Positions 34,772-42,509 of a stretch of DNA of 64,000 nucleotides are shown piece by piece. Position numbers and translations under genes: made by a program. Each line of letters starts with the position of its first letter. Position 1 is the stretch's first letter. The stretch comes from an uncultured beta proteobacterium (GTDB taxonomy: Bacteria; Pseudomonadota; Gammaproteobacteria; Burkholderiales; Burkholderiaceae_E), in NCBI GenBank assembly GCA_903934295.1, contig CAIZNI010000056.1, positions 124,001 to 188,000 of the forward strand, written 5' to 3'. The notes under the pieces were generated by a model that saw only the letters and a list, made by a program, of their open reading frames with translations, did no database searches and was not told where the DNA came from.

Positions 34772-35623
34772 ATGCTCGCATACCGACACGGCTTTCACGC
34801 CGGCAATCACGGCGACGTGCTCAAGCACCTGGTGCTGATCCAGGTGATGGCGCACATGAGCGCCAAGGACAAGCCGTACCGCTACATCGACACCCATGCC
34901 GGTGCTGGCGCCTATCTGCTCGCCGATCGTTTCGCCCAGACCACCGGCGAGTACGAGCACGGCATCGCGCCGCTCTGGGCGCGTCAGGGCGAGGCGGCGA
35001 TGCCGGCCGCGGTGGCGGAGTACCTGGCGCTGATCCGCCAGTTCAACCCGCAGGGCGATCTTGCCCAGTATCCCGGTTCGCCCGCGATCGCGCAGGCGAT
35101 GCTGCGCCCGCAGGACCAGATGCGGCTGTTCGAACTCCACACCAGCGATCACCGGCTGCTGCAGGCGCATTTCGGCCGATCACCCAATACCCAGGTGATG
35201 CTGGCCGATGGCTTCGAAGCGCTCAAGAGCCAGGTGCCGCCGTCGACCCGGCGCGCGCTGGTGCTGATGGATCCGTCCTATGAGCTGGTGGGCGACTACG
35301 GCAAGGTGGTGGCCAGCGTGCGCGATGCGGTCACCCGGTTCGCCGAGGGCGTCTACCTGATCTGGTATCCGCTGGTGCGGCGTTCCGAGTCGACGCACCT
35401 GCCGCGCCGGCTCGAGCGCCTCGCTCCCAAGGGCTGGCTGCACGCCAGCCTGACGCTGGGCGAGCCGGACAAGGACGGCTTCGGGATGTATGGCAGCGGG
35501 GTGTTCGTGATCAATCCGCCCTTCACCCTGCACGCCACGCTGCTGCAAACGCTGCCGTGGCTGCGCGACGCGCTGGCCACCTCGGGGCGCGCGCGCTACC
35601 TGCTGGAACACCGCAGCGTCTAG
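34772..35623 (+). CDS. rlmJ: 23S rRNA (adenine2030-N6)-methyltransferase RlmJ
   Basis: The start ATG at 34772 (MLAYRHGFHAGNHGDVLKHLVL) gives 283 residues, close to E. coli RlmJ (280). The N-terminal YRHGFHAGNHGDVLKH stretch is diagnostic. SAM-binding lies in DTHAGAGAYLL. The catalytic N6-adenine motif IV, usually DPPY, reads DPSY here (LVLMDPSYELVGDYGKVV); a Ser in the second Pro position is tolerated in some homologues as far as I know, but is worth noting. It methylates A2030 of 23S rRNA in naked or early ribosomal RNA. Its stop overlaps the convergent GntR stop by four bases. Confidence 0.93.
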   Translation: MLAYRHGFHAGNHGDVLKHLVLIQVMAHMSAKDKPYRYIDTHAGAGAYLLADRFAQTTGEYEHGIAPLWARQGEAAMPAAVAEYLALIRQFNPQGDLAQYPGSPAIAQAMLRPQDQMRLFELHTSDHRLLQAHFGRSPNTQVMLADGFEALKSQVPPSTRRALVLMDPSYELVGDYGKVVASVRDAVTRFAEGVYLIWYPLVRRSESTHLPRRLERLAPKGWLHASLTLGEPDKDGFGMYGSGVFVINPPFTLHATLLQTLPWLRDALATSGRARYLLEHRSV

Positions 35624-36384
35624 GCGGGAGCCGCTTCCGGGTCGCCCGGGCGGTGCAGGTACAGGTCGCGCGACGGCACCAGATGCTCGCCGCACAGTCG
35701 CACCAGTTGCGCGCGGTCGCCGGCCGCCAGGGCGTCCAGCATCGCGTGGTGCTGGTCGCGCGACCGCTCCAGGTAACCGGGCCAGGCAAAGGCGCTTGAG
35801 CGGATCGGGTGGGTGCGGCGCGCGTATTCGCCGATCGCCTCGGTCAGGGCGGCGTTGCCGCACAGCGCGAACAGGCCCTCGTGAAAGCGCAGGTTGCTCT
35901 GGAAGGCCGCCCCGAGGTCGCCGCAGGCCACGGCCGCGTCATGCTCGTCCTGCAGTCGGCGCAGGGGCGCCAGCGCCGCCGTCGGCTGGGGCAGTGGCAT
36001 CCGGGCCGCGGCACTGCACTCGAGCAGGGTGCGGATCTCGTAGAGCTCGGCCACCTGGGCGGGCAGGAAGGATTTCACCGAGGTGCCCACGTGCGGCGTG
36101 TGCTCGGCCAGACCGCGCGCCTGCAGTTGCGCCAACACCCGGCGGGCGACATGCCGCTTGAGTGCGAAGCGGGCGCACAGGTCGTCCTCGACCAGGCGCT
36201 CGCGCGGCTGCAGTCGGCCCAGCACGATGTCCTGTTCGAGCAGCCCGGCCACCACCTGCACCCGGTCGCCGACATGGCGGTCGCGCAGTTCACCGCTGGG
36301 GCGGTGTTCGTGCGCTGCCGGCGCGGATGCCGATGGGGAAGGGGCGGCGGCGAGGCGGCGGCGCGGGCGGGCTCGGGGTATCAT
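35620..36384 (-). CDS. GntR-family regulator with FCD effector domain
   Basis: The track start is a TTG at 36399; the ATG at 36384 (MIPRARPRRRLAAA) is likelier, giving 254 residues, though the first 40 residues look disordered. The winged helix is at about 45-110 (VQVVAGLLEQDIVLGRLQPRERLVEDDLCARFALKRHVARRVLAQLQARGLAEH). The FCD domain follows (ELYEIRTLLECSAA, EHDAAVACGDLGAAFQSNLRFHEGLFALCGN, with metal-binding His/Asp positions such as DQHHAMLDAL and LVRLCGEHL). It is divergent from the dehydratase operon and probably represses it in the absence of a sugar-acid ligand (inference). Confidence 0.9.
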   Translation of the reverse strand: MIPRARPRRRLAAAPSPSASAPAAHEHRPSGELRDRHVGDRVQVVAGLLEQDIVLGRLQPRERLVEDDLCARFALKRHVARRVLAQLQARGLAEHTPHVGTSVKSFLPAQVAELYEIRTLLECSAAARMPLPQPTAALAPLRRLQDEHDAAVACGDLGAAFQSNLRFHEGLFALCGNAALTEAIGEYARRTHPIRSSAFAWPGYLERSRDQHHAMLDALAAGDRAQLVRLCGEHLVPSRDLYLHRPGDPEAAPA

Positions 36385-36391
36385 CGGCTGG

Positions 36392-36403
36392 ATTATCAAT
36401 AAT
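36392..36403. promoter_or_regulatory. Candidate operator/-10 region: dyad ATTAT-CA-ATAAT
   Basis: A perfect 5-bp inverted repeat with a 2-bp centre, overlapping the likely GntR promoter region and 60 bp upstream of the dehydratase start. It abuts the hairpin at 36404. In this very GC-rich window an AT-only dyad of this length is conspicuous and could serve as both a promoter element and a GntR-binding site. Confidence 0.35.
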
Positions 36404-36431
36404 GTCGACCGGTCGGGTCGACGTTTTTTTT
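36404..36431 (+). terminator. Terminator-like hairpin followed by eight T residues
   Basis: GTCGACC-GGTCG-GGTCGAC forms a perfect 7-bp stem with a 5-nt loop (36404-36422), followed after one G by TTTTTTTT (36424-36431). It reads in the plus direction, 33 bp before the dehydratase ATG, in the divergent promoter region rather than behind a gene. It therefore looks like an attenuator or a promoter-proximal control element, or a terminator for leakage from upstream. Confidence 0.55.
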
Positions 36432-36463
36432 CAGGGGCAGGGCATGTTCAGCGGCCATCCGAG

Positions 36464-38206
36464 ATGAGCGGCAAACCGGCGCGTGGTGGTCTTCGCAAGG
36501 GATTGACCAGCTACGGCGACGAGGGGTTCTCGCTGTTTCTGCGCAAGGCCTTCATCAAGGGCGCAGGCTACACCGACGACGCGCTGGAGCGCCCTATCGT
36601 GGGCGTGGTCAATACCGGCAGCGCCTACAACCCCTGCCACGGCAATGCGCCGCAGCTGATCGAGGCGGTCAAGCGCGGTGTCCTGCTGGCGGGTGGATTG
36701 CCGATGGAGTTTCCCACGATCTCGGTCCACGAGAGCTTCGCGCAGCCCACCAGCATGTACCTGCGCAACCTGATGTCGATCGATACCGAGGAAATGATCC
36801 GCGCCCAGCCGATGGACGCGGTGGTGCTGATCGGCGGCTGCGACAAGACGGTGCCGGCACAGCTGATGGGCGCGGCTTCCGCGGGTCTGCCGGCCATCGC
36901 GCTGGTGACCGGCGCGATGCTCACCGGCTCGCATCGCGGGACCCGGGTCGGCGCGTGCACCGACTGCCGGCGCTATTGGGCCGATTTCCGTGCCGACGCG
37001 ATCGACGAGGCCGAAATCGCCGCGGTCAACAACCAGCTGGTGCCCACGGTGGGCACCTGCTCGGTGATGGGCACCGCAAGCACCATGGCCTGCATCGCCG
37101 AGGCGCTGGGCATCATGATGCCGGGTGGCGCCAGCGCGCCCGCCGTCAGCGCCGACCGGATCCGCATCGCCGAGCAGACCGGCGCCCAGGCGGTCGCGAT
37201 GATCGCCGCCGATCTCACGCCGGCCCGGATCCTGACCCCTGACGCCTTCGAGAATGCGTTCCGGGTGCTGCTGGCGATCGGCGGGTCGACCAATGCGCTG
37301 ATCCACCTCACCGCGGTGGCCGGGCGGCTGGGCATCGCGGTCGATCTCGACCGGCTCGACCGTTTCGGGCGCGAGACGCCGGTGCTGGTCGATCTCAAGC
37401 CGTCCGGGCAACACTACATGGAGGACCTGCACGCCGCCGGCGGCCTGGCCACCGTGCTGCGCGAACTGCGCCCGCTGCTGCACCTGGATGCCCTGACCGT
37501 CACCGGTCGCTCGCTGGGCGAGGAGCTCGAGCGCGCCCCCGCGCCTTTCGCCCAGTCGGTGGTGCGGCCCTTCGCCGATCCGATCTACGCCGAGGGCGGG
37601 CTCGCGGTGCTGCGCGGCAACCTGGCGCCGGGTGGGGCGATCATCAAGCAGTCGGCCGCGTCGGCGGCGCTGATGGAGCATGAGGGGCGGGCGGTGGTGT
37701 TCGACGACCTTCCCGACCTGGTCGCCCGTCTGGACAGCCCCGATCTCGATGTCGGGCCGCACGACATCCTGGTGCTCAAGCACATCGGGCCGGTTGGCGC
37801 GCCCGGCATGCCCGAGGCGGGCCTGATCCCGATTCCGCGCCAGCTCGCGCGACAGGGCGTCAAGGACATGGTCCGGATTTCCGACGGCCGCATGAGCGGC
37901 ACCGCCGCCGGCACCATCGTGCTGCATGTCACGCCCGAGTCGGCGATCGGCGGGCCGCTCGCGCTGGTGCGCTCGGGCGACCGGATCCGACTGAGCGTGG
38001 CGGCCCGCCGCATCGACCTGCTGGTCGACGAGGCGACCCTCGCCGCCCGGCGCGCCGAGCTGCCGGCGCCACCCGATGCGTCGGCCGAACGCGGCTATCG
38101 CCGCCTGTTCCTGCAAACCGTCACCCAGGCCGATCAGGGGTGCGATTTCGATTTTCTGCGTGCCGGGCGCTTCGATCACCGCGTGCCGCGCGGCGACGAG
38201 GCGTGA
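36464..38206 (+). CDS. Dihydroxy-acid/sugar-acid dehydratase, IlvD/Edd family
   Basis: The true start is the ATG at 36464 (MSGKPARGGLRKGLTSYGD), giving 580 residues; the 707-residue track ORF continues into the divergent region. Three Fe-S cysteines sit at C58 (NTGSAYNPCHGNAPQ), C126 (IGGCDKTVPAQLMG) and C199 (VGTCSVMGTASTMACI). The subgroup signature GACTDCRRYWADFRAD is typical of the pentonate/hexonate dehydratases (L-arabonate, D-xylonate, and relatives) rather than IlvD of valine synthesis. It removes water from a sugar acid to give a 2-keto-3-deoxy acid. Regulator upstream and RraA-like protein downstream support a sugar-acid catabolic role. Confidence 0.92.
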   Translation: MSGKPARGGLRKGLTSYGDEGFSLFLRKAFIKGAGYTDDALERPIVGVVNTGSAYNPCHGNAPQLIEAVKRGVLLAGGLPMEFPTISVHESFAQPTSMYLRNLMSIDTEEMIRAQPMDAVVLIGGCDKTVPAQLMGAASAGLPAIALVTGAMLTGSHRGTRVGACTDCRRYWADFRADAIDEAEIAAVNNQLVPTVGTCSVMGTASTMACIAEALGIMMPGGASAPAVSADRIRIAEQTGAQAVAMIAADLTPARILTPDAFENAFRVLLAIGGSTNALIHLTAVAGRLGIAVDLDRLDRFGRETPVLVDLKPSGQHYMEDLHAAGGLATVLRELRPLLHLDALTVTGRSLGEELERAPAPFAQSVVRPFADPIYAEGGLAVLRGNLAPGGAIIKQSAASAALMEHEGRAVVFDDLPDLVARLDSPDLDVGPHDILVLKHIGPVGAPGMPEAGLIPIPRQLARQGVKDMVRISDGRMSGTAAGTIVLHVTPESAIGGPLALVRSGDRIRLSVAARRIDLLVDEATLAARRAELPAPPDASAERGYRRLFLQTVTQADQGCDFDFLRAGRFDHRVPRGDEA

Positions 38207-38232
38207 CCGCCAGCCATAGCCCAAGGATGCCC

Positions 38233-38946
38233 ATGACCACCCCCCGCATGCTCGACGCCGAGGCGATCGCCACCCTGCGCGACGTCTCCACCGCCACCCT
38301 CACCACCGTCCTGCTCAAGAAGGGCCTGCGCAATGTCTGGCTGCGCGGCACCCGACCGCTCGCCCCCGGCCAGCCGCGGCTGGTGGGGCCGGCATTCACC
38401 CTGCGTTTCGTGCCGGCGCGCGAGGATCTGGCCACCCCCGAATCCTGGGCGTCGCCGGTCTCGACCCGCGCCGCGATCGAGGCGATGCCGCCCGGCTGCA
38501 TCGCGGTGGTCGATGCGATGGGCGTGGCCGATGCCGGCATCTTCGGTGACATCCTGTGCGCCCGGATGCGCAAGCGCGGCGTGGCCGGTCTGGTCACCGA
38601 CGGGGTGGTTCGCGACGTGGCCGGTGTGTTCGGAACCGGTCTGCCGGTCTGGTGCGCCGGGGTGGCCGCGCCGCCCTCGGTGGCCGGGCTCACCTTCGTC
38701 GGCTGGCAGCAACCGATCGCCTGCGGCGGCGTCGCGGTGTTCCCCGACGATGTGGTGGTGGTCGACCAGGACGGTGCGGTGCTGATCCCCGCGGCGCTGC
38801 TGGGCGAGGTGCTGGCGCACGCGCCCGAGCAGGAGCGCTTCGAGGCCTGGATCATGACCGAGATCGAGGCTGGCGTGCCTTTGCCTGGGCTCTACCCGCC
38901 CGATGCGCCGACCCGCGCGCGGTATGAGGCGAGCCGCAAGGCCTGA
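38233..38946 (+). CDS. RraA-like protein (4-hydroxy-4-methyl-2-oxoglutarate aldolase/dimethylmenaquinone methyltransferase-like fold)
   Basis: ATG 38233 (MTTPRMLDAEAIATL) with AAGGA six bases upstream is the best of several nested starts, giving 237 residues. The core contains STATLTTVLLKKGLRNVWLRG, LVGPAFTLRF, CIAVVDAMGVADAGIFGDIL, RGVAGLVTDGVVRDVAGV (the metal/substrate loop DGxxRD) and VVVVDQDGAVLIP. Members of this fold are class II aldolases or hydrolases; ones linked to IlvD/Edd dehydratases are thought to act on keto-deoxy acids. Immediately downstream of the dehydratase and upstream of a hydrolase. Confidence 0.9.
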   Translation: MTTPRMLDAEAIATLRDVSTATLTTVLLKKGLRNVWLRGTRPLAPGQPRLVGPAFTLRFVPAREDLATPESWASPVSTRAAIEAMPPGCIAVVDAMGVADAGIFGDILCARMRKRGVAGLVTDGVVRDVAGVFGTGLPVWCAGVAAPPSVAGLTFVGWQQPIACGGVAVFPDDVVVVDQDGAVLIPAALLGEVLAHAPEQERFEAWIMTEIEAGVPLPGLYPPDAPTRARYEASRKA

Positions 38947-38950
38947 GCGG

Positions 38951-39793
38951 ATGCAGCCGATTGCCTGCGCCGGGCCGGCCGGACCGGTGCGGCTTGTCAC
39001 CGGCGAGGCGCGCCCCGGATCGCGCATCGTCTGGCGCTGCGCGGGCGCCGGTGCGCCGCTGCTGCTCCTTCATGGCGGCATGGGCAGCTGGAACCACTGG
39101 GTGCGCAATGTCGACGCGCTGGCGGCGAGCTACCGGGTGCTCGTGCCCGACATGCCCGGCTATGGTGAGTCCGATCTGCCGGACGGAGCCGACGACCCGC
39201 CCGCGCTTGCTCGGGCATTGCGCGACGGTCTCGATGAACTGCTCGCGCCCGATGAGCGCCTGCGCATCGCCGCCTTTTCATTCGGCGGCACGGTCGCCGG
39301 TCAACTGCTGCTGGCGATGCCGGATCGCATCGCCGGGCTGGCGCTGGTGGGCTCGGCCGGCCTGGGCGTGGTGCGTCCCGGCACCGTGCCGATGGAGCGC
39401 TGGAAGGGCGTCGACGACCCCGCGGCGCTGGCCGGCGTGCACCGGCGCAACCTGGCGCGCCTGATGATCTCGCGCGCCGACCGGGTCGACGAACAGGCGG
39501 TTCGGCTGCACGCGTCCAACCTGGCGCGCGGCCGGGTGCGCAGCGTCGCGCATTCGCTGGGCGACAGCCTGCGTCAGGCGCTGGCGGCCGTGCCGGTGCC
39601 GCTGGCCGGCATCTGGGGCGAACTCGACCCGACCACGCCGCGCGGACCGCAGGAGGTCGGTGAGATCTTCCAGGCGCTGCGCGGTGACCAGGCCCGCCTC
39701 ACGGTGCTGCCCGACGCCGGCCACTGGGTGCAGTACGAGGCCAGCGACCGCTTCAATCCGCTGCTGCTCGAGGCGTTGCGCGCGTTCGCCTGA
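38951..39793 (+). CDS. Alpha/beta-fold hydrolase
   Basis: The start ATG at 38951 (MQPIACAGPAGPVRL) lies 4 bp behind the RraA stop, giving 280 residues. The oxyanion region is LLLLHGGMGSWNHW; the nucleophile elbow is AFSFGGTVAG (S in a G/F-x-S-x-G variant); the acid is probably D of GELDPTTP and the His that of PDAGHWVQYEASDRF. These fit meta-cleavage or lactonase/esterase-type hydrolases. A lactonase supplying the sugar acid, or an esterase releasing it, would fit the operon (inference). No signal peptide. Confidence 0.88.
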   Translation: MQPIACAGPAGPVRLVTGEARPGSRIVWRCAGAGAPLLLLHGGMGSWNHWVRNVDALAASYRVLVPDMPGYGESDLPDGADDPPALARALRDGLDELLAPDERLRIAAFSFGGTVAGQLLLAMPDRIAGLALVGSAGLGVVRPGTVPMERWKGVDDPAALAGVHRRNLARLMISRADRVDEQAVRLHASNLARGRVRSVAHSLGDSLRQALAAVPVPLAGIWGELDPTTPRGPQEVGEIFQALRGDQARLTVLPDAGHWVQYEASDRFNPLLLEALRAFA

Positions 39794-40712
39794 CCCGGCG
39801 AATCCGCGCGGGCGCCTCGAAAAGGCTGCGCGAGAGCACCGCCAGCGCCTCGAATTCGGCGACCCGCGCGCTGGTCTCGCGGGCCACGATCGCGATCGTG
39901 CGGCGCGGCGCCGGGGCGGCCAGCGGCCGGGCGATGAGCGAACTGCCCTCCAGCAAACCGGCCTTCAGGGCCATCTCGGGCACCAGCGCGATCCCCAGGC
40001 CCTCCTCGACCATCTGCACCAGCGTGGGCAGGCTGGTGGCCTCCAGGCCGTTCGGGTTGGCGCGTTCGGCCAGCCGGCAGCCCTCGAGGGTATGGGTGCG
40101 CAGGCAGTGGCCCTCCTCGAGCAGCAGCAGGCGCTGCGAATCGAGCGCTTCGATCCGCAGGCTGGCGCGGCGCAGTGCCGGGTCGCCGGCCGGCGCCACC
40201 AGCCAGAGTTCATCGACCAGCACCTCTCGCACCTGCAGGCCGGCGGTGTCGCCGGGCAGCGCGATCAGCGCGAAATCGAGGCTGCCGTCGCGAACCCGGG
40301 CCAGCAGCGGCTCGGTCTGCTCCTCGCGCAGCGCCGCGCGCAGGCTGGCGTGCCGGTCGCGCAGCGCGCGCACCAGTCGCGGCAGCAGGTAGGGTGCGAT
40401 GGTCGGGATGGCGCCCAGCCGGACCAGCCCGGTCATCGGGCGCGCCGCCTGCGCCACCTGATCGCACAGGTCGCGGGCCATCGCCAGCAGGTCGCGGGCG
40501 CGTCGCACCGCATCGGCGCCGATGTCGGTGAGCGCGACCCGCTGGCGCGTGCGCTCGACCAGTTGCGCGCCCAGCGTGCGCTCGAGCTCCTGGAGACCGC
40601 CCGAGAGGGTGGACTGGGTGACGAAGCAGGCCTGCGCCGCCTCGGTGAAGTTGCGCGTGTCGGCCAGCGCGACCAGATAGGTCAGCTGTCGAAGCGAGGG
40701 CAGTGCGGTCAT
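39753..40712 (-). CDS. oxyR: Hydrogen-peroxide-inducible genes activator, OxyR-like LysR regulator
   Basis: The start ATG at 40712 (MTALPSLRQLTYLVALADTRNF) gives 319 residues. The HTH is AAQACFVTQSTLSGGLQELERTLGAQLVERTRQRVALT. The redox pair is preserved: C203 in LLLLEEGHCLRTHTLEGC and C212, nine residues apart as in E. coli OxyR (C199/C208). TSLPTLVQMVEEGLGIALVPEM is also an OxyR landmark. Divergent from rubrerythrin, which it probably activates upon disulfide formation. A dyad in the gap is a candidate operator. Its stop overlaps the convergent hydrolase end by about 40 bp. Confidence 0.93.
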   Translation of the reverse strand: MTALPSLRQLTYLVALADTRNFTEAAQACFVTQSTLSGGLQELERTLGAQLVERTRQRVALTDIGADAVRRARDLLAMARDLCDQVAQAARPMTGLVRLGAIPTIAPYLLPRLVRALRDRHASLRAALREEQTEPLLARVRDGSLDFALIALPGDTAGLQVREVLVDELWLVAPAGDPALRRASLRIEALDSQRLLLLEEGHCLRTHTLEGCRLAERANPNGLEATSLPTLVQMVEEGLGIALVPEMALKAGLLEGSSLIARPLAAPAPRRTIAIVARETSARVAEFEALAVLSRSLFEAPARIRRVRRTRATPRAAAD

Positions 40713-40720
40713 CGGTTGGC

Positions 40721-40744
40721 TCGATTTGATATCGGAAAAATCGA
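40721..40744. promoter_or_regulatory. Candidate OxyR operator: TCGATTT-N10-AAATCGA
   Basis: A perfect 7-bp inverted repeat separated by 10 bp, in the 122-bp gap between oxyR and the rubrerythrin gene and close to the oxyR start. A second AT-rich element (GATTATAAAC ... GAATTATCTG) follows and could contain the -10 region of the rubrerythrin gene. The dyad does not match the E. coli ATAG/CTAT consensus but has the right size and position for an autoregulatory LysR site. Confidence 0.45.
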
Positions 40745-40834
40745 TTATAAACAACGGAATTATCTGTTGGACCGTTGGATGGCCTGCGCCCAGTATTCGT
40801 TCATCGCCACCCGCAACCTTCCAGGAGAAACACG

Positions 40835-41320
40835 ATGAACCAGCCCCAGTCAGTCACCCTTCGCAACCTCGAGTCGGCATTCGCCGGCGAGTCGATGGCC
40901 CACATCAAGTACCGCTATTTCGCGCGGATCGCCCGCGAGCAGGGCGACGAGGAAACCGCCCGCGTGTTCGAGGCGACCGCCGACCAGGAGGTCGCGCATG
41001 CCTTCGGCCACCTCGACCTGCTGTTTCCGAAATCACAGATGAGCCCGGCACGGGCGCTCGAACTGGCGATCGAGGGCGAGACCCACGAGTACACCGAGAT
41101 GTATCCGTCGTTCCGGCACCTCGCGATCGAGGAAGGCAACCAGGCGGCGGCGGCCGAGTTCGACGAGCAGATCGCCGAGTCGAAAGTGCATGCCGGTCAG
41201 TTCCGCGCCACGCTCGAGAAGGCCGCCAAGCGCTTCGCGGCGTTGGCAAAGGTGGAGGAGCGGCACGCCAATCATTATCGTGAGACGCTCGCCCGCGTGA
41301 CGGCCGCCAGGCCCGCCTGA
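40835..41320 (+). CDS. Rubrerythrin (di-iron peroxidase core, without rubredoxin domain)
   Basis: The start ATG at 40835 ([29 protein letters not shown]) follows AGGAGAAA, giving 161 residues. The four-helix di-iron ligands appear as [44 protein letters not shown] and [11 protein letters not shown]. Full-length rubrerythrins carry a C-terminal rubredoxin domain; here the protein ends after the bundle and a separate rubredoxin is encoded 83 bp downstream. It would reduce hydrogen peroxide to water with electrons from that rubredoxin. Controlled by the divergent OxyR (inference). Confidence 0.93.
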   Translation: MNQPQSVTLRNLESAFAGESMAHIKYRYFARIAREQGDEETARVFEATADQEVAHAFGHLDLLFPKSQMSPARALELAIEGETHEYTEMYPSFRHLAIEEGNQAAAAEFDEQIAESKVHAGQFRATLEKAAKRFAALAKVEERHANHYRETLARVTAARPA

Positions 41321-41403
41321 GCAGACGATCGAATCAGTCAGCCGGCGACGGCCATTCCCCGGGGCGACCGGCACGGCGCCCCTGTTCAACCAAGGAGCAA
41401 GAC

Positions 41404-41568
41404 ATGAAAAGCTGGATCTGTGTGGTGTGTGGTTTTGTCTATGATGAGGCCGCTGGCCTTCCCGACGACGGCATCGCGCCCGGCACCCGCTGGGATGACG
41501 TTCCCGCCGACTGGTCCTGCCCGGAGTGCGGTGTGGCCAAGAGCGATTTCGAGATGGTCGAAGCCTGA
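41404..41568 (+). CDS. Rubredoxin
   Basis: A 54-residue protein too short for the ORF track, start ATG 41404 after AAGGAG. The iron ligands are C6 and C9 ([15 protein letters not shown]) and C39 and C42 ([19 protein letters not shown]), the complete C-x2-C...C-P-x-C-G rubredoxin pattern, with the aromatic core (W4, Y13, W30, W37). It is the electron donor for the adjacent rubrerythrin core, or possibly for a non-haem alkane oxygenase elsewhere. The gene follows rubrerythrin in the same direction. Confidence 0.97.
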   Translation: MKSWICVVCGFVYDEAAGLPDDGIAPGTRWDDVPADWSCPECGVAKSDFEMVEA

Positions 41569-41590
41569 CGCCTGAACCTCGCTCTGCCGG

Positions 41591-42172
41591 ATGCCCATGG
41601 ATGCCTTCCTGATTTCCACCGGTGTCGTCGCGCTCGCCGAAATCGGCGACAAGACGCAACTGCTTTCATTCATCCTGGCGGCGAAGTTCCGGCGACCCTG
41701 GCCGATCTGCCTGGGCATCCTGGTGGCGACGCTGCTCAACCACGGGGTGGCGGGGGCGCTGGGCGCGTGGATCACCACGCTGCTGGATCCGCAGATGCTG
41801 CGCTGGGGACTGGGCGTCTCGTTCCTGGCGATGGCTGCCTGGATCCTGGTGCCTGACCGGTTCGACGAGAGCGAGGCGAAATTCGCGCGCCTGGGCGTGT
41901 TCGGCACCACCGTGGTCGCGTTCTTCCTGGCCGAGATGGGCGACAAGACGCAGATCGCGACGGTCGCGCTGGCGGCGCAGTACCACGCCTTCGTGGCGGT
42001 GGTGCTGGGCACCACGCTGGGCATGATGCTGGCCAATGTGCCGGCGGTGGTGCTGGGCGACCGGATCGCGCACCGGATGCCGGTGCGTCTGGTGCATTCG
42101 ATTGCCGCGGCCGTGTTCGCATTGCTGGGGGTGGCCACGCTGGCGGGGGCGGGCGAACGCTTCGGGTTCTGA
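41591..42172 (+). CDS. TMEM165/GDT1 (UPF0016)-family divalent cation transporter, probable Mn2+ exporter
   Basis: A 193-residue membrane protein with about six segments and two copies of the family motif E-x-G-D-K-T: EIGDKT at residues 17-22 and EMGDKT at 115-120. The duplicated arrangement is the inverted-repeat fold of GDT1 proteins, which move Mn2+ and/or Ca2+; bacterial relatives (MneA/MntX-like) export Mn2+. ATG 41591 or 41597 is possible. Located directly after OxyR, rubrerythrin and rubredoxin, so it likely adjusts manganese in relation to peroxide stress (inference). Confidence 0.92.
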   Translation: MPMDAFLISTGVVALAEIGDKTQLLSFILAAKFRRPWPICLGILVATLLNHGVAGALGAWITTLLDPQMLRWGLGVSFLAMAAWILVPDRFDESEAKFARLGVFGTTVVAFFLAEMGDKTQIATVALAAQYHAFVAVVLGTTLGMMLANVPAVVLGDRIAHRMPVRLVHSIAAAVFALLGVATLAGAGERFGF

Positions 42173-42509
42173 CCGATCGCCGGTCATGTCCCGGTCATGC
42201 GACTCGAAGCCGCCTTGGGCGCCCATTGCGGTGTCGACGACAGCACGCCGGTTGCTGTCGGACACGACTTCGACTACCAGACCACCGCCACCGAGTGTTT
42301 CGCGCTCGCGTGCAGACAGTGCGGGCTGGCGCGGCGCATGCGTATCCGCTGGGTCTGATGAAGTCGCCGCGGCTTGTCGCAAGCGCCTTCATGGTCCGAT
42401 GCCGATCGCTGGGCGCGAAACCGGTGGTCACCGCGCAGGACCATGACCGGCGCGAGTCTGCCGCGCATGCCTCGACTGAATCGACGCCGTTCCGCGCAGC
42501 CGCCCGGGT
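42173..42509. other. Intergenic region with at most one tiny ORF
   Basis: 337 bp between the GDT1-like gene and the convergent GST-like gene. It contains the small candidate ORF at 42197-42358 (listed separately). The rest, about 150 bp, shows no recognisable gene, repeat, terminator with a T-run or dyad. Track ORFs here are fragments in random frames. Confidence 0.5.
42197..42358 (+). CDS. Possible small cysteine-containing protein (53 aa), uncertain
   Basis: ATG 42197 to TGA 42358 in the gap after the GDT1-like gene: MRLEAALGAHCGVDDSTPV ... DFDYQTTATECFALACRQCGLARRMRIRWV. Four cysteines, of which the last three form C-x5-C-x2-C, and two histidines could bind a metal, but the pattern fits no family I know. 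No clear Shine-Dalgarno motif is present. In a genome this GC-rich, random ORFs of this length are common, so this may not be a gene. Confidence 0.3.
   Translation: MRLEAALGAHCGVDDSTPVAVGHDFDYQTTATECFALACRQCGLARRMRIRWV

Noticed and set aside
36083-36463. N-terminal extension of the dehydratase ORF
   Set aside because: Overlaps the divergent GntR gene antisense and the hairpin region; ATG 36464 begins the family's conserved N-terminus.
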